Source: Calliopum simillimum (taxonomy: Eukaryota > Arthropoda > Insecta > Diptera > Lauxaniidae). From it: a DNA stretch of 64,000 nucleotides. The translations under genes were made by a program, and so were the position numbers. Positions 1 through 11,956 of this stretch are shown one piece after another. Numbering within the stretch: the first letter of the stretch is position 1; each line of letters starts with the position of its first letter. Under the pieces are notes generated by a model that worked only from the letters and a program-made list of their open reading frames with translations, had not been told where the DNA came from and searched no databases. Where the stretch lies: the NCBI GenBank assembly GCA_951812925.1, contig OX638370.1, positions 120,852,897 through 120,916,896 of the forward strand, given 5' to 3'.

Positions 1-168
1 TAAAAACTATAAATGCAAGCTCTGAACAAAAACTGGGTGTACTCGGGCAAGAGGGAGTGGCACCTCCCATATAAGCAAAATTTTCAAAATACTGCAGTGT
101 AGGGTATTTATTTTTTGGCCGGGCCAAAATTTACACCCTTACTAGTTTCCTATTCTCCTAATAGGCGA

Positions 169-868
169 GGAGCCGGCAATACTAAAAGTGCCGTCATCGC
201 GGATTCTGAAATTTTTAATGCAGAATGGTAGTTTACACTAAGACGAATAAGAAAAGCTGGTCAGCATGGTTCTAGCCTGGCAGAAATATTTTTAAATTAT
301 TTTTGAGTTATTAAATTTTCAGAATGTTTTGCCGTCATCGCGGATTTTGATTAGTCTTAATATTAATCGATGGTAAATTTCATAACCATTCAGAAAAAAT
401 CCGGCCGACCAATTTTTTTTTGCCGAAAATGACCGGCAGACCTATTTTAATGGTGCGACAGTGGGTACTTCCGGCAGTTTCTAAGCTCGCATACCAAGAT
501 ATTTTTAAATTTGACATTAAAACACGTAAATTAAAAACAAAAATAAAAAAAATTTCGGTGATAACAGAGAAATTGTACCCACCATTAAAATAGGTCTGCC
601 GGTCATTTTCGGCAAAAAAAAATTAGTCGGCCGGATTTTTTCTGAATGGTTATAAAATTTACCATCGATTAATATTAAGATTGATCAAAATCCGCGATGA
701 CGGCAAAACATTCCGAAAATTTAATAATTCAAAAACCATTTAAAAATATTTCTGCCAGGCTACAACCATGCTGACCAAGCTTTTCTTATTCGTCTTAGTG
801 TAAACTACCATTCTGCATTAAAAATTTCAGAATCCGCGATGATGGCACTTTTAGTATTGCCGGCTCCC
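169..868. repeat. Long inverted repeat (foldback-like), arms about 290 bp
   Basis: The left arm (169 to about 468) and right arm (about 575-868) are reverse complements with only scattered differences, about 97% by eye, around a spacer of about 106 bp. The ends read GGAGCCGGCAATACT. Within each arm a GCCGTCATCGCGGATT word occurs twice, about 150 bp apart. There is no open frame of note and no clear target duplication. The high arm identity suggests a young insertion or ongoing arm conversion. The type is a foldback or long-TIR MITE; the superfamily cannot be assigned. Confidence 0.85.
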
Positions 869-2158
869 GGACTATAAATCGTAGTTTTAAGCTAGATCAT
901 AAATAGACTGGCTTTCTTTTCAATGAAAACAACATAAATGAAAAATATTTCCCCCGAATTTCGAAAAAAAATAATATCTGGCAACGTCAATTAAACAATT
1001 ATAAACAATTCTCTCAATAAATAAAAAATGAGAAATGAGAATTTGCAGAAGCTTCGCACATGCATAAAACAAATAACAAGTAAACAAAAAGATTTAATTT
1101 GTATTTGTTTTATTTATGTTCTCATTTTTCACACGGTCAATGGCAAGTCGGTTTTTTTTTTTTGGGTAGCACGGTAAGACATGCGACTCACATGCCGAAA
1201 TGCTTGGGTTCAAATCCTGATAGCCAAAAGTATTTTTTTTAATGTTTCCAAATTTTTTATTATTTTTTTTTGTTGGATATAATATCGTCACCTCTATTCT
1301 ACAACTAAGAAACTACAATTTTCTTGTTTTAAGTTAACTCAATTTTAAGATTTTAGGAAGTTTGAATTCACCCCGATTTTAGACTTTACTTTTATAGATT
1401 TTAAAGTCTCATTTTATTAACAATACTATACTTTGAACTATTTCATTTGTAATTTTTTATAATTTCAACCAATTAAATATTCGAGAGTTTTTTATTATTC
1501 GCATTCGCAGAGTTGAACTGCAATTTGTATATCAATTAATTGAAGTAATGCCGGCAGGCGACTTTTTTATTACGCCAGACATATTGACAATGATAATGAA
1601 ATCGAATTGAACCTATGCATGCCAAATTGATACCAGCACTCAACGCGTTTATCAATTAGACAAATTCGTAGGCCGAACTGCTTAATCTTGTAAGCCCACA
1701 TTGGTTTTATATCAAAGCATCGGCACAAGAATTTTGTTGTTTATTTTTAAATTATAAACAACAGAAAATAGCCAATTTTTTTTTTTTTTTTTTTTTGCAA
1801 TTGTTGAAATAATCAATTGTTTTTTTTTTTTTTTTGTGGTTTTCGATTTTTTGCATTGATCAATGATCGTGCCAAATGAATTTTTCTTATTGTTGGCTTT
1901 TAGCCAAACAAAAGTTTTCAAATTAAAAAAGAATATACATAAAGGAAAATTGAACAACAGTTTAGTTATTATAGCCATTTTCTTGCGGTAAACGGAGCAT
2001 AAAAAATGTTTTACAGTTTATATACTCGTAATGACAAGAGTTTTCCAGCTTTGAAAATTAAAATTCGTGTTAATTTTCAAGTGTTGGTCCGTTCCTTATT
2101 AGAAATTTCAATTAGTTTTTCGAGAAAAAACAATATTCTTAGCATCAATTGTGTTCCA
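869..2158. other. AT-rich intergenic DNA, no gene seen
   Basis: Contains a tRNA-like block (listed separately) and two long T-runs at about 1776-1796 and 1820-1836. No coding or RNA gene is supported. Confidence 0.6.
1163..1228 (+). repeat. tRNA-like sequence (SINE head or tRNA relic)
   Basis: A TAGCACGGTAAG A-box-like motif is followed by a canonical-looking B box, GGTTCAAATCC, at 1207-1217 with a T-arm that pairs with wobble. A 4-bp CATG anticodon-like stem is present but the loop lacks T33. It is flanked by T-runs on both sides. It is not a working tRNA gene; a tRNA-derived SINE fragment is most likely. Confidence 0.5.
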
Positions 2159-2160
2159 TT

Positions 2161-2660
2161 AGGTTAGGTTAGGTTAGGTTAGGTTAGGTTAGGTTAGGTT
2201 AGGTTAGGTTAGGTTAGGTTAGGTTAGGTTAGGTTAGGTTAGGTTAGGTTAGGTTAGGTTAGGTTAGGTTAGGTTAGGTTAGGTTAGGTTAGGTTAGGTT
2301 AGGTTAGGTTAGGTTAGGTTAGGTTAGGTTAGGTTAGGTTAGGTTAGGTTAGGTTAGGTTAGGTTAGGTTAGGTTAGGTTAGGTTAGGTTAGGTTAGGTT
2401 AGGTTAGGTTAGGTTAGGTTAGGTTAGGTTAGGTTAGGTTAGGTTAGGTTAGGTTAGGTTAGGTTAGGTTAGGTTAGGTTAGGTTAGGTTAGGTTAGGTT
2501 AGGTTAGGTTAGGTTAGGTTAGGTTAGGTTAGGTTAGGTTAGGTTAGGTTAGGTTAGGTTAGGTTAGGTTAGGTTAGGTTAGGTTAGGTTAGGTTAGGTT
2601 AGGTTAGGTTAGGTTAGGTTAGGTTAGGTAAGGTTAGGTTAAGTAAGGTTAGGTTAGGTT
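2161..2660 (+). repeat. TTAGG pentanucleotide array, 100 units
   Basis: About 500 bp of AGGTT (TTAGG read on the same strand) in tandem: 93 perfect units from 2161 to 2625, then two variant units (AGGTA at 2626 and AAGTA at 2641) among perfect ones. TTAGG is the ancestral arthropod telomere repeat, which Diptera are known to have lost. The array lies inside ordinary transposon-rich DNA, so it is interstitial or a microsatellite expansion. Confidence 0.97.
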
Positions 2661-3092
2661 GAGATACAGCAATTCCAAGCCTGGATTCGGATTCGGCATT
2701 GCAAAATACATTTAAAATAAATTCTTTTATATTTGTTTGTTGTGTTTCTTTTTTTAATTTTTTTTAATTTTATATGGGATATGTATTTTTGCGATAATTC
2801 GCGGAGATGAGCAGCTACGATTTTGGGGCTTGCATTTTTTAGGCCACTAAACTAGTACAAATGAAACCCCATTCACAGATTTTGTCGACTTTTTCATTGC
2901 ATCTATCGACTGTTCAAGCCCAGTGTGTTCTGTGCAAGAAAGTTTTATACAATTATTTATTGTTTTTTTTTTACAGGATGGCATGATAATTTCGTAGAAG
3001 GTCATTTTAAAAAAAATAGATTTAAAGTTAGCTCTATTGTAATGATGGCAGTGGGGCTGATGGCTAATGAACGCAATTTTCAGACTTTGTGA
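2661..3092. other. Unassigned AT-rich stretch
   Basis: Nothing recognised. A 93-residue open frame on minus (2847-3128) overlaps the next element and has no recognisable motif. Confidence 0.5.
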
Positions 3093-3760
3093 ATTGAGGA
3101 GGTCCACAACAAAACGCAATAAATCCATCTTAACATTTTTTTGGATAAATGCACAAAACTAATTAAAGTCAGAAGGATATAAATTTTTTAAAAACAGTTG
3201 TTGTGGTATGGAAGGGTTCTAGGTAGAGTACAAATCATAAATAAATTAATTTATCTGGAAATTAATTTTTAAGTTATTTAGATTACAAATTTGGAAATGT
3301 TGCGTTTTGGTCCGTCACATAGTAATTTTTAATTTTGGTATTGAATAACGATGAAATTATTGACCCTTGTTATGTTTTATGACAATATTTACATAGAATT
3401 TAAAATATAGAATTGAATTCAGTCTAAAAATTTAACAACTTAAAAAGTGAAATTATTGCATTTTGTTCTGGACCCTCTTAGGTCTTGCTGAGTTACCATA
3501 ACAAAAAAATTTATTTTTATTGTGGATAATAATTGACTTTTCACTAAAATATCGAAGTTGTTTATTGCATAAATTTGGAAATGCTTCATTTTGGTCTGAA
3601 CCATTACTTTTGGTATTGAATAACAGTAAAATTATTGACGCCTGATGTGTTTTATAAAATGGTTACATAGATTTTAGTATGTACATATAATTGAATTCAG
3701 TTGTAAAATGCAAAAAATCAAAAAATGGAATTATTGCGTTTTGTTATGGACCTCCTCAAT
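3093..3760. mobile_element. TIR element with internally repeated terminal word (668 bp)
   Basis: The left end TTGAGGAGGTCC...AAAACGCAAT (3094-3120) is matched in reverse complement at 3731-3759 (ATTGCGTTTTGTTATGGACC, then TCCTCAA). Inside, two direct copies of a segment of about 190 bp (about 3290-3480 and 3570-3755) each begin with a variant of the same GCGTTTTGGTCCG word and share TTTGGTATTGAATAAC. No transposase is encoded, so it is non-autonomous. Target duplication unclear. Confidence 0.75.
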
Positions 3761-6714
3761 TTTTATCATACGAGATGTTCTCCTGGTTCAAATCTCGCCG
3801 AATGCTAAACACAAAAGACAATTAATATTTTTTTAATTTTAATTGTTTTTTTTTTTTATTTTAATAGTTTTCTTATTCTCTTTTTTTATAAATAAATTAT
3901 TTAAAAAAAATATAAAAAAAATTTTTATATCTGTTTAAAAATTTTTACTATAATTTTAACTATCGTGTTTGGTAATTTTTGCTATGTTAATATTGAAATA
4001 TTTCCTTCTATACAACTTAGAAATTTTTATAAATTTTTTAGGCATTTTTGAATAAATAAATACATATGTAATATGAAATAAACAAAATTTAAGTAATGTT
4101 TAAACGATTTTCGCTAAAAGAATTATAAAACTTTGCATTCCGTCATTATTTGAATTTTTCACAAATATTTCGATTTCAAAATATATGGTACTAGTGTTTG
4201 AAGTGCACTGTTTCACTTGGCATTTCAGATAAAACAAGAAAATTGCTTAAGATAATTCCATTGCGCTTAAATTTCAATGTCAACAATTTATAAATTGTAT
4301 TTTCGACTTACACTTGTCTGTACATCCGCCCGTCTCATATTGTTTGTTTTTCCGGCCATACTGTAGCCAACCTGTCTGCTCGTGTGTTCGAGTCATGTCA
4401 TTGAAATATAACACCCACTCGGTGCAAAAATATCCATTGAACTTCCGTTTTTTTGCAGTTTAATGTGTTTTTGCAAATTTTCCTTTTTTTAATTAAAATG
4501 TTAAAACGCAAACGGTTGTTATGTAAAATTCCTTTACATCAAAAAGTAAAAGAAAACTTTTTTTGGTTCTTCAACATTTTGCCAACCTTTCAGTTCTTTA
4601 AATTGACTGCGTGTGCTGTCAATGTTTAAAATTTTGCTGAAATTTATATGTCAGAATGCAATAAATTATCAGTTTCATTAATTTTTACAGTTATGTATTT
4701 TTATGATACACGTGACCCCATTCTTCTTTAAATAAAAATCCTTAATTGACATTTCATGGCATTGCATATGTATGTATCTGGCCTGTCTGTTCATGTTCAA
4801 ATGCTTGGCCTCTTATGGTCACTAACCTGATGAGCACTGGCGCTGTGGATAAAATACACGTTGAGGCCAAAACATACATATCTCCGATTGTGTATTTCGC
4901 ATTTCGTTCATTTTTTATCCCGCATGACCAGTCAAATGTTTCCAAATAAAAATGTTTGAGTTTTTGGACATGCGCCGCACTTGGTTTTGCATACAAGTAG
5001 TGTCAGTTAACGAACTTTATTCCGCATTTTCTTTCTTGTTAAAATGTCATGAATCATCTCAGCTGTTCCATAATCCTTTGCTGTAAGGATGAGAAACTAA
5101 CAGCTGATTTTGACATTTCTGTACATTCCCATAGTTTAGTATTCAAGTCGCCTTTATGTCTAATACTACAAAGACTGTGCTTCATTTTATTGCCAAGTCG
5201 ATGATAAAAAATTTTCAGTGCTTTTTTAATAACGAAAAATAGCAAATAAAAAATAAATAAAATTTAAAGACCGTCTGATAGAAGGCTTAAAAGAGTCATC
5301 AACTTACAGGTAAAGTTATAATGAGTAGATATTAAAACTTTAATTTAAAGATATAGACATCAATGTGCATACATAAAAATTAATATTTATACAGTTTAGT
5401 AGCAGTTTTATGGACTTTGAATAGTTTTTTAAATAAGTTTATTAAAAAATCTGATTAATATTATTGTGTGTAAAAGGTCGGTTTCCCATGACTCACGTTA
5501 AATAGTGGCTATTGATTCGAAAAGTATCTACATCAGATGATATCATAAATGTATTAAGCTTAGTTTTTTGGTAAGAGGAACTTAAGGTTCATAAGTCTAT
5601 ATAAGTAATAAGAATAAATGTATAAATATCAATATTCCCACAAATGTGAGTTCTTTCTCCTAACCACATTTTTTACGTTTATTTGTGTTTTATCTAGCAA
5701 AAAAAATCCAAAACATAAAAATACATCAGTTAAAATACAAGTAATTTTAATTCTTTATCTTCAATCTTCCTAATTTTCTAAATTTCCCACATAATTTCCA
5801 CTACGATTTCGGAGATTCAGAATTTCGAAATTAACCAAAATAATTATTTTCGCAATATTAATGGGGACTCTTTCCCATACATTTTTTTGTTGCATATGGT
5901 GTTGACCAAATTTTCCTCAAATTTTTGAAAGCACAATAAAGTTAGCTGGCACATTGTCATGGTGAAAAAATTTGCGACACAATTCTTAAAGTGTGACGCA
6001 TTGATACCACATGCATTTAAGTATATATACGTGGGAAATTAGCACTGGTTTGAGTTGACGTCAAAGTCTGTATAAATGACAAATCGTAGTTTATACTTTG
6101 TCCAATGGACTTGTTTTGTAGGTCACACTATGCCAAACTAATACCTCTTAATGTAACTATATTACTATATTTTACACTCTGCCTCCTTTAACTGCTACCA
6201 TTTAGGTCAGCTAATATGAATCTTGACTTTAAGGTTGGGGTACACAATGTGTTTGACAGTGCTTACTCTTCTACTCTAATGCACACCGATACCTTAAAGC
6301 GCTATAGTCCTATCTCCATTTTTTTTTTTTTTCAAACGCAAAAAGAAATCTTCAAAGGCTAATTATTTTGAAACTGACAGCTATTTTTTCAAATAAAGTT
6401 TATTTCTACAGTATCCTGTTAATTTTCTAAAAATTGGTGGACAGTCGTGGCAGTGTACTCGCTTTAGAAGCCCACCACGAGTCCATAACTAAAAATTACT
6501 CACAATTTCAGATAAGACTATAGTGCTCTAAGGTATCGATATGTCCCCCCAAAGATTGTTCCGCTCTTCTTCTACTGTATGTGACCGACTTCGAAACCCT
6601 TTCACTTGAGTGTAGTGACTGCAAGCAATACTAATGTACCTTTTACCGGAGGAGGGAGTTTAACCTTGGAGCTTTAAACTGTGGGAGACAGTGCTTACAG
6701 TTTTCTAAGAAATG
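3761..6714. other. AT-rich intergenic DNA, no gene supported
   Basis: An isolated tRNA B-box-like motif (GGTTCAAATCTC) lies at 3785-3796 without a matching A box. The short open frames at 4746-4996 (both strands) and 5054-5245 show no recognisable motif. Sequence from about 6180 may be an unrecognisable 5' part of the LINE that becomes readable at 6715. Confidence 0.5.
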
Positions 6715-7700
6715 AAATATTAAGGAGTAACCCTAGATAAAAGTCTAACTTGGAATAGGCATTTGTCATTTATAACCAACAAAGTCTTAAAGATAACATA
6801 CGCTTGCCAAAGACTGTATGGTAAAACATGGGGACTACGCCTAAAAATTTATGGCATGGCCTTACAAAACTATCATTGTATCAATGATCACTTACGCTTC
6901 ATTAGCATGGTGGCCAAAAGTAGACTAAGTAAAGGCTCAAAAAGAACTAAACTGGATCTTCAAAATAGACTGCTTGGATACAGAGGGGCATGCCCGGGCA
7001 CTGAGAACATCCCCGACAGTTGTTTTTTTAGGTATGCTTACGGTGCTTACAACTCTTCACTTTATGGTTAAGAAAGAAGCAGCCCGTGCGGCCCTCAGAT
7101 TACCTTATTTACAACAACTTAAAAAAGTTAATGTAACAGAACATTTCAAAATTCTGGATGTTTTCTGGGATACACCATGCCTTGCAGTCTCCGATAAGAT
7201 GAGTAAAAATTTTGTATTCTGTAGAAAATTCAAAGTGCGCTCACAGTTATGGTACATTGGGATCGTGGGACTAAAATTCCAAAAAGCAGTTGCAATGGGA
7301 AAAACAGCACGCATTTCTCAAGCGGAGGTTCATGCTTTAGAGTTTTGCGTCAGAGAATGTCTACGAAGGGACACTGAAGGGGAAATGATGTAACTCCAAT
7401 ACCAGGGCACGAGGGGCCTGACGGCAATGAAAGGGCAGATTGCTTGTTCAAGAGTGGCGCACTCAATACTTTCATAGCCTTATCGAACACTGTAGAGCTC
7501 TAGAAGGCATGCGGTTAATCACTCCAAAATGAGTTAAGGTTGAAGCTTTTTCAAACTTCAGCAAAAGAGATATAGAAACATTCAGTGAAATAATGTCTGG
7601 ACGCTGTAAACTTAATTATCACCTAAAAAACATATGGTTCTGGTAGACGAGGATTCCTGTAGCCATTGTTAAGAGATCTTGGAAACTACAGATGTGTATG
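6715..7700 (+). pseudogene. Decayed non-LTR retrotransposon: RT C-terminus and RNase H
   Basis: Read in two alternating frames. The RT thumb begins near 6715 (K-Y-stop-GVTLDKSLTWNRH), continues ACQRLYGKTWGL at 6790-6830, then after a +1 shift near 6970 gives GHARALRTSPT and FMVKKEAARAALRLP (to about 7110). An RNase H portion follows: ISQAEVHALEFCVRECLRR near 7310-7370 and, back in the first frame, PGHEGPDGNERADCL at 7402-7446. A tail like the LINE C-terminal zinc-knuckle region (MSGRCKLNYHL) lies near 7590. Clades carrying RNase H of this form include LOA, R1-like and I. Several stops and shifts make it inactive. Confidence 0.8.
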
Positions 7701-9574
7701 TAGGTGCTAAGATTCTAAATCCTTAATCCTTCTGCAGTGGCAAAATTTAAAGATAGTCTGGAACTGTTCTGATAGGAAATTAGGCTGTACAAAAGAGTTC
7801 AAATAAGAAGGCTCAGTCCAGCGGCAGCATTTTAGGACCAAAAAACTTCCCTTAAGCCAATATGGGAATTACATATCTAAGTATGGAATATTTTTTGGTG
7901 CAGTAATTGCATTTTAATATTAGCAGTGTTCTTAAGTAATCTTCTGCTGAAAATAACTGCTTACAATGTTAAATTTAATAAAAAAAAAAACAAATTTTAA
8001 TATAAAAGAAAATCGGCCGTTCCCAACAATGGGAGGAGACTGCAAAGGCTAATGGTAATAATGAGTAACTCCATGTACATGAATATTACCAACTTAACGA
8101 AGAATTGGCTAGGTTTGTTATCAAACAAACTGCCACTTATTATGGTTGTTGCTGTAATTGTTGTTGCCCCAATGCAACAACAACAAGACGATAATCAACA
8201 TTGCGATTATTGGTTACAACGACGAGTAGCTAAGTTGGCATACACATACAATAAGCAAGCCTGGCTGTCTTGCTACAAGTTGAAGCAACTATCTTGTATC
8301 GATCGTGCTAGTCGAACTACCAATCAAAGCCCAATTTAAAAGAAACCGCTGGCTAAATTCAACGTTGCAACTTTATTCGGATACTCTTTCATCGAAAATA
8401 CAATCAACTTGTTAACATTCCTTGTAAGAATCTTAACAAAAAAAAAAAAAAATTGTTTAACTTGGTTGACATTGTCAATGGTTGCGCCTGCCTTGCAAGA
8501 TCACTACATTGATCATGTCTCTATTTTGCATCGGTTTTGTTGAATGAGATTTTCTACTGGCTTTTCTAGTTTTCTGTTTTAAACATTCGAAGAAGAAACT
8601 TGATTTTCTATCATTATCATAACTTTAGCACGATCGATCTTGTCACTTAAGCTGTCCTGGTTAATTAAAACTGTGGTTTATATATCACTTAAGTCAATAT
8701 TACTTGTTTTCTGGTTATAATTTTTTTAAGTTATGAAAGTTATAAATAAAATTTTTTTATTTTTTATTTCAACATTTTCTGAAAGTCATAAGCATTGATA
8801 TATGAACAGCTATCGATCAATATTTCATCACAGTTGTTTCACTGAAGTGGCTATTACAAATTTATTATGACGTCTACAGTCTTTGTATTTTTTTACAAAA
8901 GTCACCCATTTAAACATTTCTATTTCTTAAGAATGTACCTCTTTAATATCTTTATTTTAATCTTATCTTTTTTTTTTTTGCTGTTGATAAGTTTGAATGG
9001 TGTCAATTATCAATAAAAACTAAAGCTTTTGAATTCATATCCAATATTGCGTTTTAAAGCTGTTTAATTAATATTACAAAAATAACTGCATAAAATTTTA
9101 ATAATTTATTTATTTTAATTTGTGGTTTTTAGTCTGAAGTACAAGTGAAAATCAATAAAACTGGTTCCTTGTATATATTATCCTAAAAGGGGCAGACAGA
9201 AATATGATGAACTGTGGAGTTCAATAAAAATTTCTAAGAACTCTTACTTAAAATTGTTAAGAGACTATTTTATAAAAGTTTATTCAAAAATTCTCAGAGT
9301 TTAAAAAGTATTTATTTATCCTTTATATTGCCTCAAGCCAGATGAATTATTCCCCAAACCTAACTTTCCCTTGAAAGAGTTGTTAATCGTCTCTATTGAG
9401 TGAACTGCTTGAGGAGTCAAATTTATAAACCAGAACCTTTCCCACGAAATGCCCAAAAAAACGAGAACTTTTCACCCCCGGAATAGTTGTTGTTACAGTG
9501 ACTCGAACGCCAGGTCTGTAAATTAGATAAACAAATGTGCGTCTTGCCCCTCTCGAAAGTGATTTTTCAATATG
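7701..9574. other. AT-rich intergenic DNA, no gene supported
   Basis: GTT/CAA-rich segment at 8140-8200 with a GTTGTTGC/GCAACAACAAC hairpin potential. A 95-residue open frame at 8052-8339 covers it but is compositionally poor and matches nothing I know. The remainder is A/T-rich without recognisable features. Confidence 0.5.
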
Positions 9575-9965
9575 GTGAATGAGTCGCAGGCGGCTATTGA
9601 GAACTTTATTAAGTGCCAGTTAGTCAAGGTGCCGATGCAGAGCATTGAGGGCCTCGCAGATAGGTCCAGGATCCCAGGAGTCACGAAAGAAGTCGTTATT
9701 TATTTGGATGTTGAGGGTTTTATTATGTCAAAAGCCTTAGAGAGATTTAGAGCCACTGCAATCGTTTGCTGTTGCGGCCTTTTGTAGTTTAGCCCCTCTG
9801 TGGTAACAGATGTGATCTCGGTCACACACAGTGGTGGTGCTGTGGTTCTGTCTGAAGCCATGTTGGTGGTCAGCGAGTTTAAAGTGCTGCTCAGCCCAAG
9901 TCAGTGGGCTTACCCGCTTTAATTATAGGGATTACAGGGGCTTCCCTCCAAATGGATCATATTTT
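9575..9965 (-). pseudogene. Decayed jockey-like LINE reverse transcriptase fragment
   Basis: Reading the minus strand from about 9957 downward gives EAPVIPIIKAGKPTDL, then HFKLADHQHGFRQNHSTTT (around 9820-9880), then after a frame change TIAVALNLSKAFDIIK (around 9719-9767). These are the fingers and palm signatures of jockey-group LINE reverse transcriptases (QHGFR, HSTTT and the catalytic-site block LSKAFD). Frameshifts and stops interrupt it. The plus-strand 71-residue frame over the same bases is a shadow. It is unrelated in strand and clade to the LINE at 6.7 kb. Confidence 0.8.
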
Positions 9966-11956
9966 TCGTGGCAATACAGAAGACTCTAGATGGCTTTGCT
10001 TTTTGAACAGCAATCACCATTGCTTTCTGACTTGCTTGATGAGACATAGCAGCTTCCCGTGAAGGTAGGGCTGTAAACATGTATGTTAGACAGTCCGAAA
10101 TAGGGTTTTAAGCGGCCCCAATAATGGCAACTGTTACAACGAACGGACAAAAATCCTCTTCGAACTGTCCTCCCACAGGCAGGTCCAAATTGTAGGTCCT
10201 GGGTTTTTCACGATTTCGCTTTTAACTAGTAGAATACGGATCAAGTTGGCCAGGAGAACTTGCCCCATAAACGAAAAGAATGAATTGAATTTCAAAGTGC
10301 GTACCTGATGTTTTCGTCGAGATTCCTATTTCTGACCTCCCAAAAGGATGGTCCCTCTAGGACGTAGACTCGATTGAACTAGCAGAGCAAATATTGGAAT
10401 GGATTTCTTCGAAATCTTACTTGAAAAATTTATTTTTTACCCACTCAGGAAGTAGAAGTGTAAAAATTAGTATTGGCTTCGTTCCTTTAGGTATGAATTA
10501 ACGCCGATTTAGTGTCATTAAGGCTAGATCAAGGTTCCGATACTCTTCTCCAAGTCGTAGTGTTTTTGAACTTGTATTTTCAACTTCTAATTGTCTTATT
10601 ACAAAATGTAGTTTCTATGAAATAGTCCCAATGGCATAACTCGATGTCATTCAAGATTGCAACGCATTCATTCATACATGACGATCTTGATTGACAGCAG
10701 AACGCAGTCCGACTCTTAAGAATGAATCGCCCCGAAACGCATGTGTCATGCCGCCAGCAGGGTTTCTCGAATACGAATACGATCTTTGTCATAAGTATCG
10801 TCGTTTGTTAGTTGCTGTCAACGTTGAAGTGGCGCCCACTGTTTGCTAAAAATAACAAACAACAACAACAAGAAATGCATTAAAAATACGCAACTTCAGA
10901 GTACGCAATTCGCAACATTTCATTACCAAAGTCAATTGAATGCAGCACGAACGTGGTGTTTTTGTTTTTCTCTCTACTGTACTCTGTTGCATTGCCAATT
11001 TTTTATTTATTTTCTTGTAATTTATTTAATTTTTGATTTGTAGTTGAATTCTTTATTTATTGGCTTTGGTTAACGCATTTTTTGTTATTTGAAATCAACG
11101 TCGGCGGAAGTGATTTTCTACACGTGCTTAGCAACCAATAAATAAAATGTTTTAAATAAAATTAAAATCATCGTAATCTCTTGTGTTTACATTACTTTTG
11201 AATTTGATTTCATAATATTTCTTGTTGAAAGTTTGTTTGTTTGTTTTTTTTTTTTTTTGTGGGAAACTGCTATTGAATTGGTACATTGCATTTTTATTTT
11301 TATTTAAAATTTGTTATTGGCACAATTTACAGAAATCGAACTCAGAAAATTTTCAGTATTATAATAATTATTGTTCAGTCGATGTTGTGATTTCTACGGA
11401 ACCATGTACATACGTACCTGTATGCGAAATTAAGAATCCCAAATAGCTTTTCGACATATCCGTTTTGAGCAAAAATTCATTGAATCCACAAGAATAATAT
11501 AATTGGCGATAAAATCTTTCGATACATAAGTAACGACCTGATCCTGAGCGAAAAGCTTTTTCCAGAAAACTCACAATTTTCCCGAAAAAGCAAACAATTT
11601 TCTTATGGCCTACTTTTTTTTCAGCCAGACATTAATTTCGAGCTGATTTAAAGTCTAAACCCTAAACTTTCCCTGAAAATCCCAAAACACCTCTTTCGAT
11701 TTTTGACGCACTAATTTCGAGCTTGAAAAGGGATTGTCAATAAGATCGTCAGAGGCTTATGGACATTCCCAAATAAGTTTTAGAGCTGCATACCTAAAAT
11801 ACCGTCCACACGTACAGTCTTACGCGCGCAAGCGCAATTAATTCTTTGAAAATGCAAAGAAAGCACAGGCCGAATTAAGGGACAGTACAAACTTCAGCCT
11901 TACCGTCCAAACGTGCAGAGTTACCTGCGCAAACCGGTTTGACTATACATGTGCAC
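9966..11956. other. Intergenic DNA, possibly more LINE remnant then AT-rich sequence
   Basis: 9966-10800 has a base composition like the adjacent LINE fragment and may be its upstream part on the minus strand, but I could not read a conserved motif. 10840-11050 is CAA- and T-rich. 11770-11950 contains two copies of an ACCGTCCA(C/A)ACGT-C-AG word (11804 and 11903). No gene is supported. Confidence 0.4.

Noticed and set aside
1163..1228. Functional tRNA gene
   Set aside because: The B box is good but the anticodon loop lacks T33 and the acceptor does not pair.
2161..2660. A true chromosome end
   Set aside because: Ordinary sequence with transposons and a gene continues on both sides, so the array is not terminal here.
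2161..2660. CRISPR-like array
   Set aside because: The unit is 5 bp with no spacers; the genome is eukaryotic.
4746..5245. Open frames on both strands near 4.7-5.2 kb
   Set aside because: Short, overlapping on opposite strands, no motif or splice pattern.
8052..8339. 95-residue plus-strand frame
   Set aside because: Driven by GTT/CAA runs; no recognisable domain.
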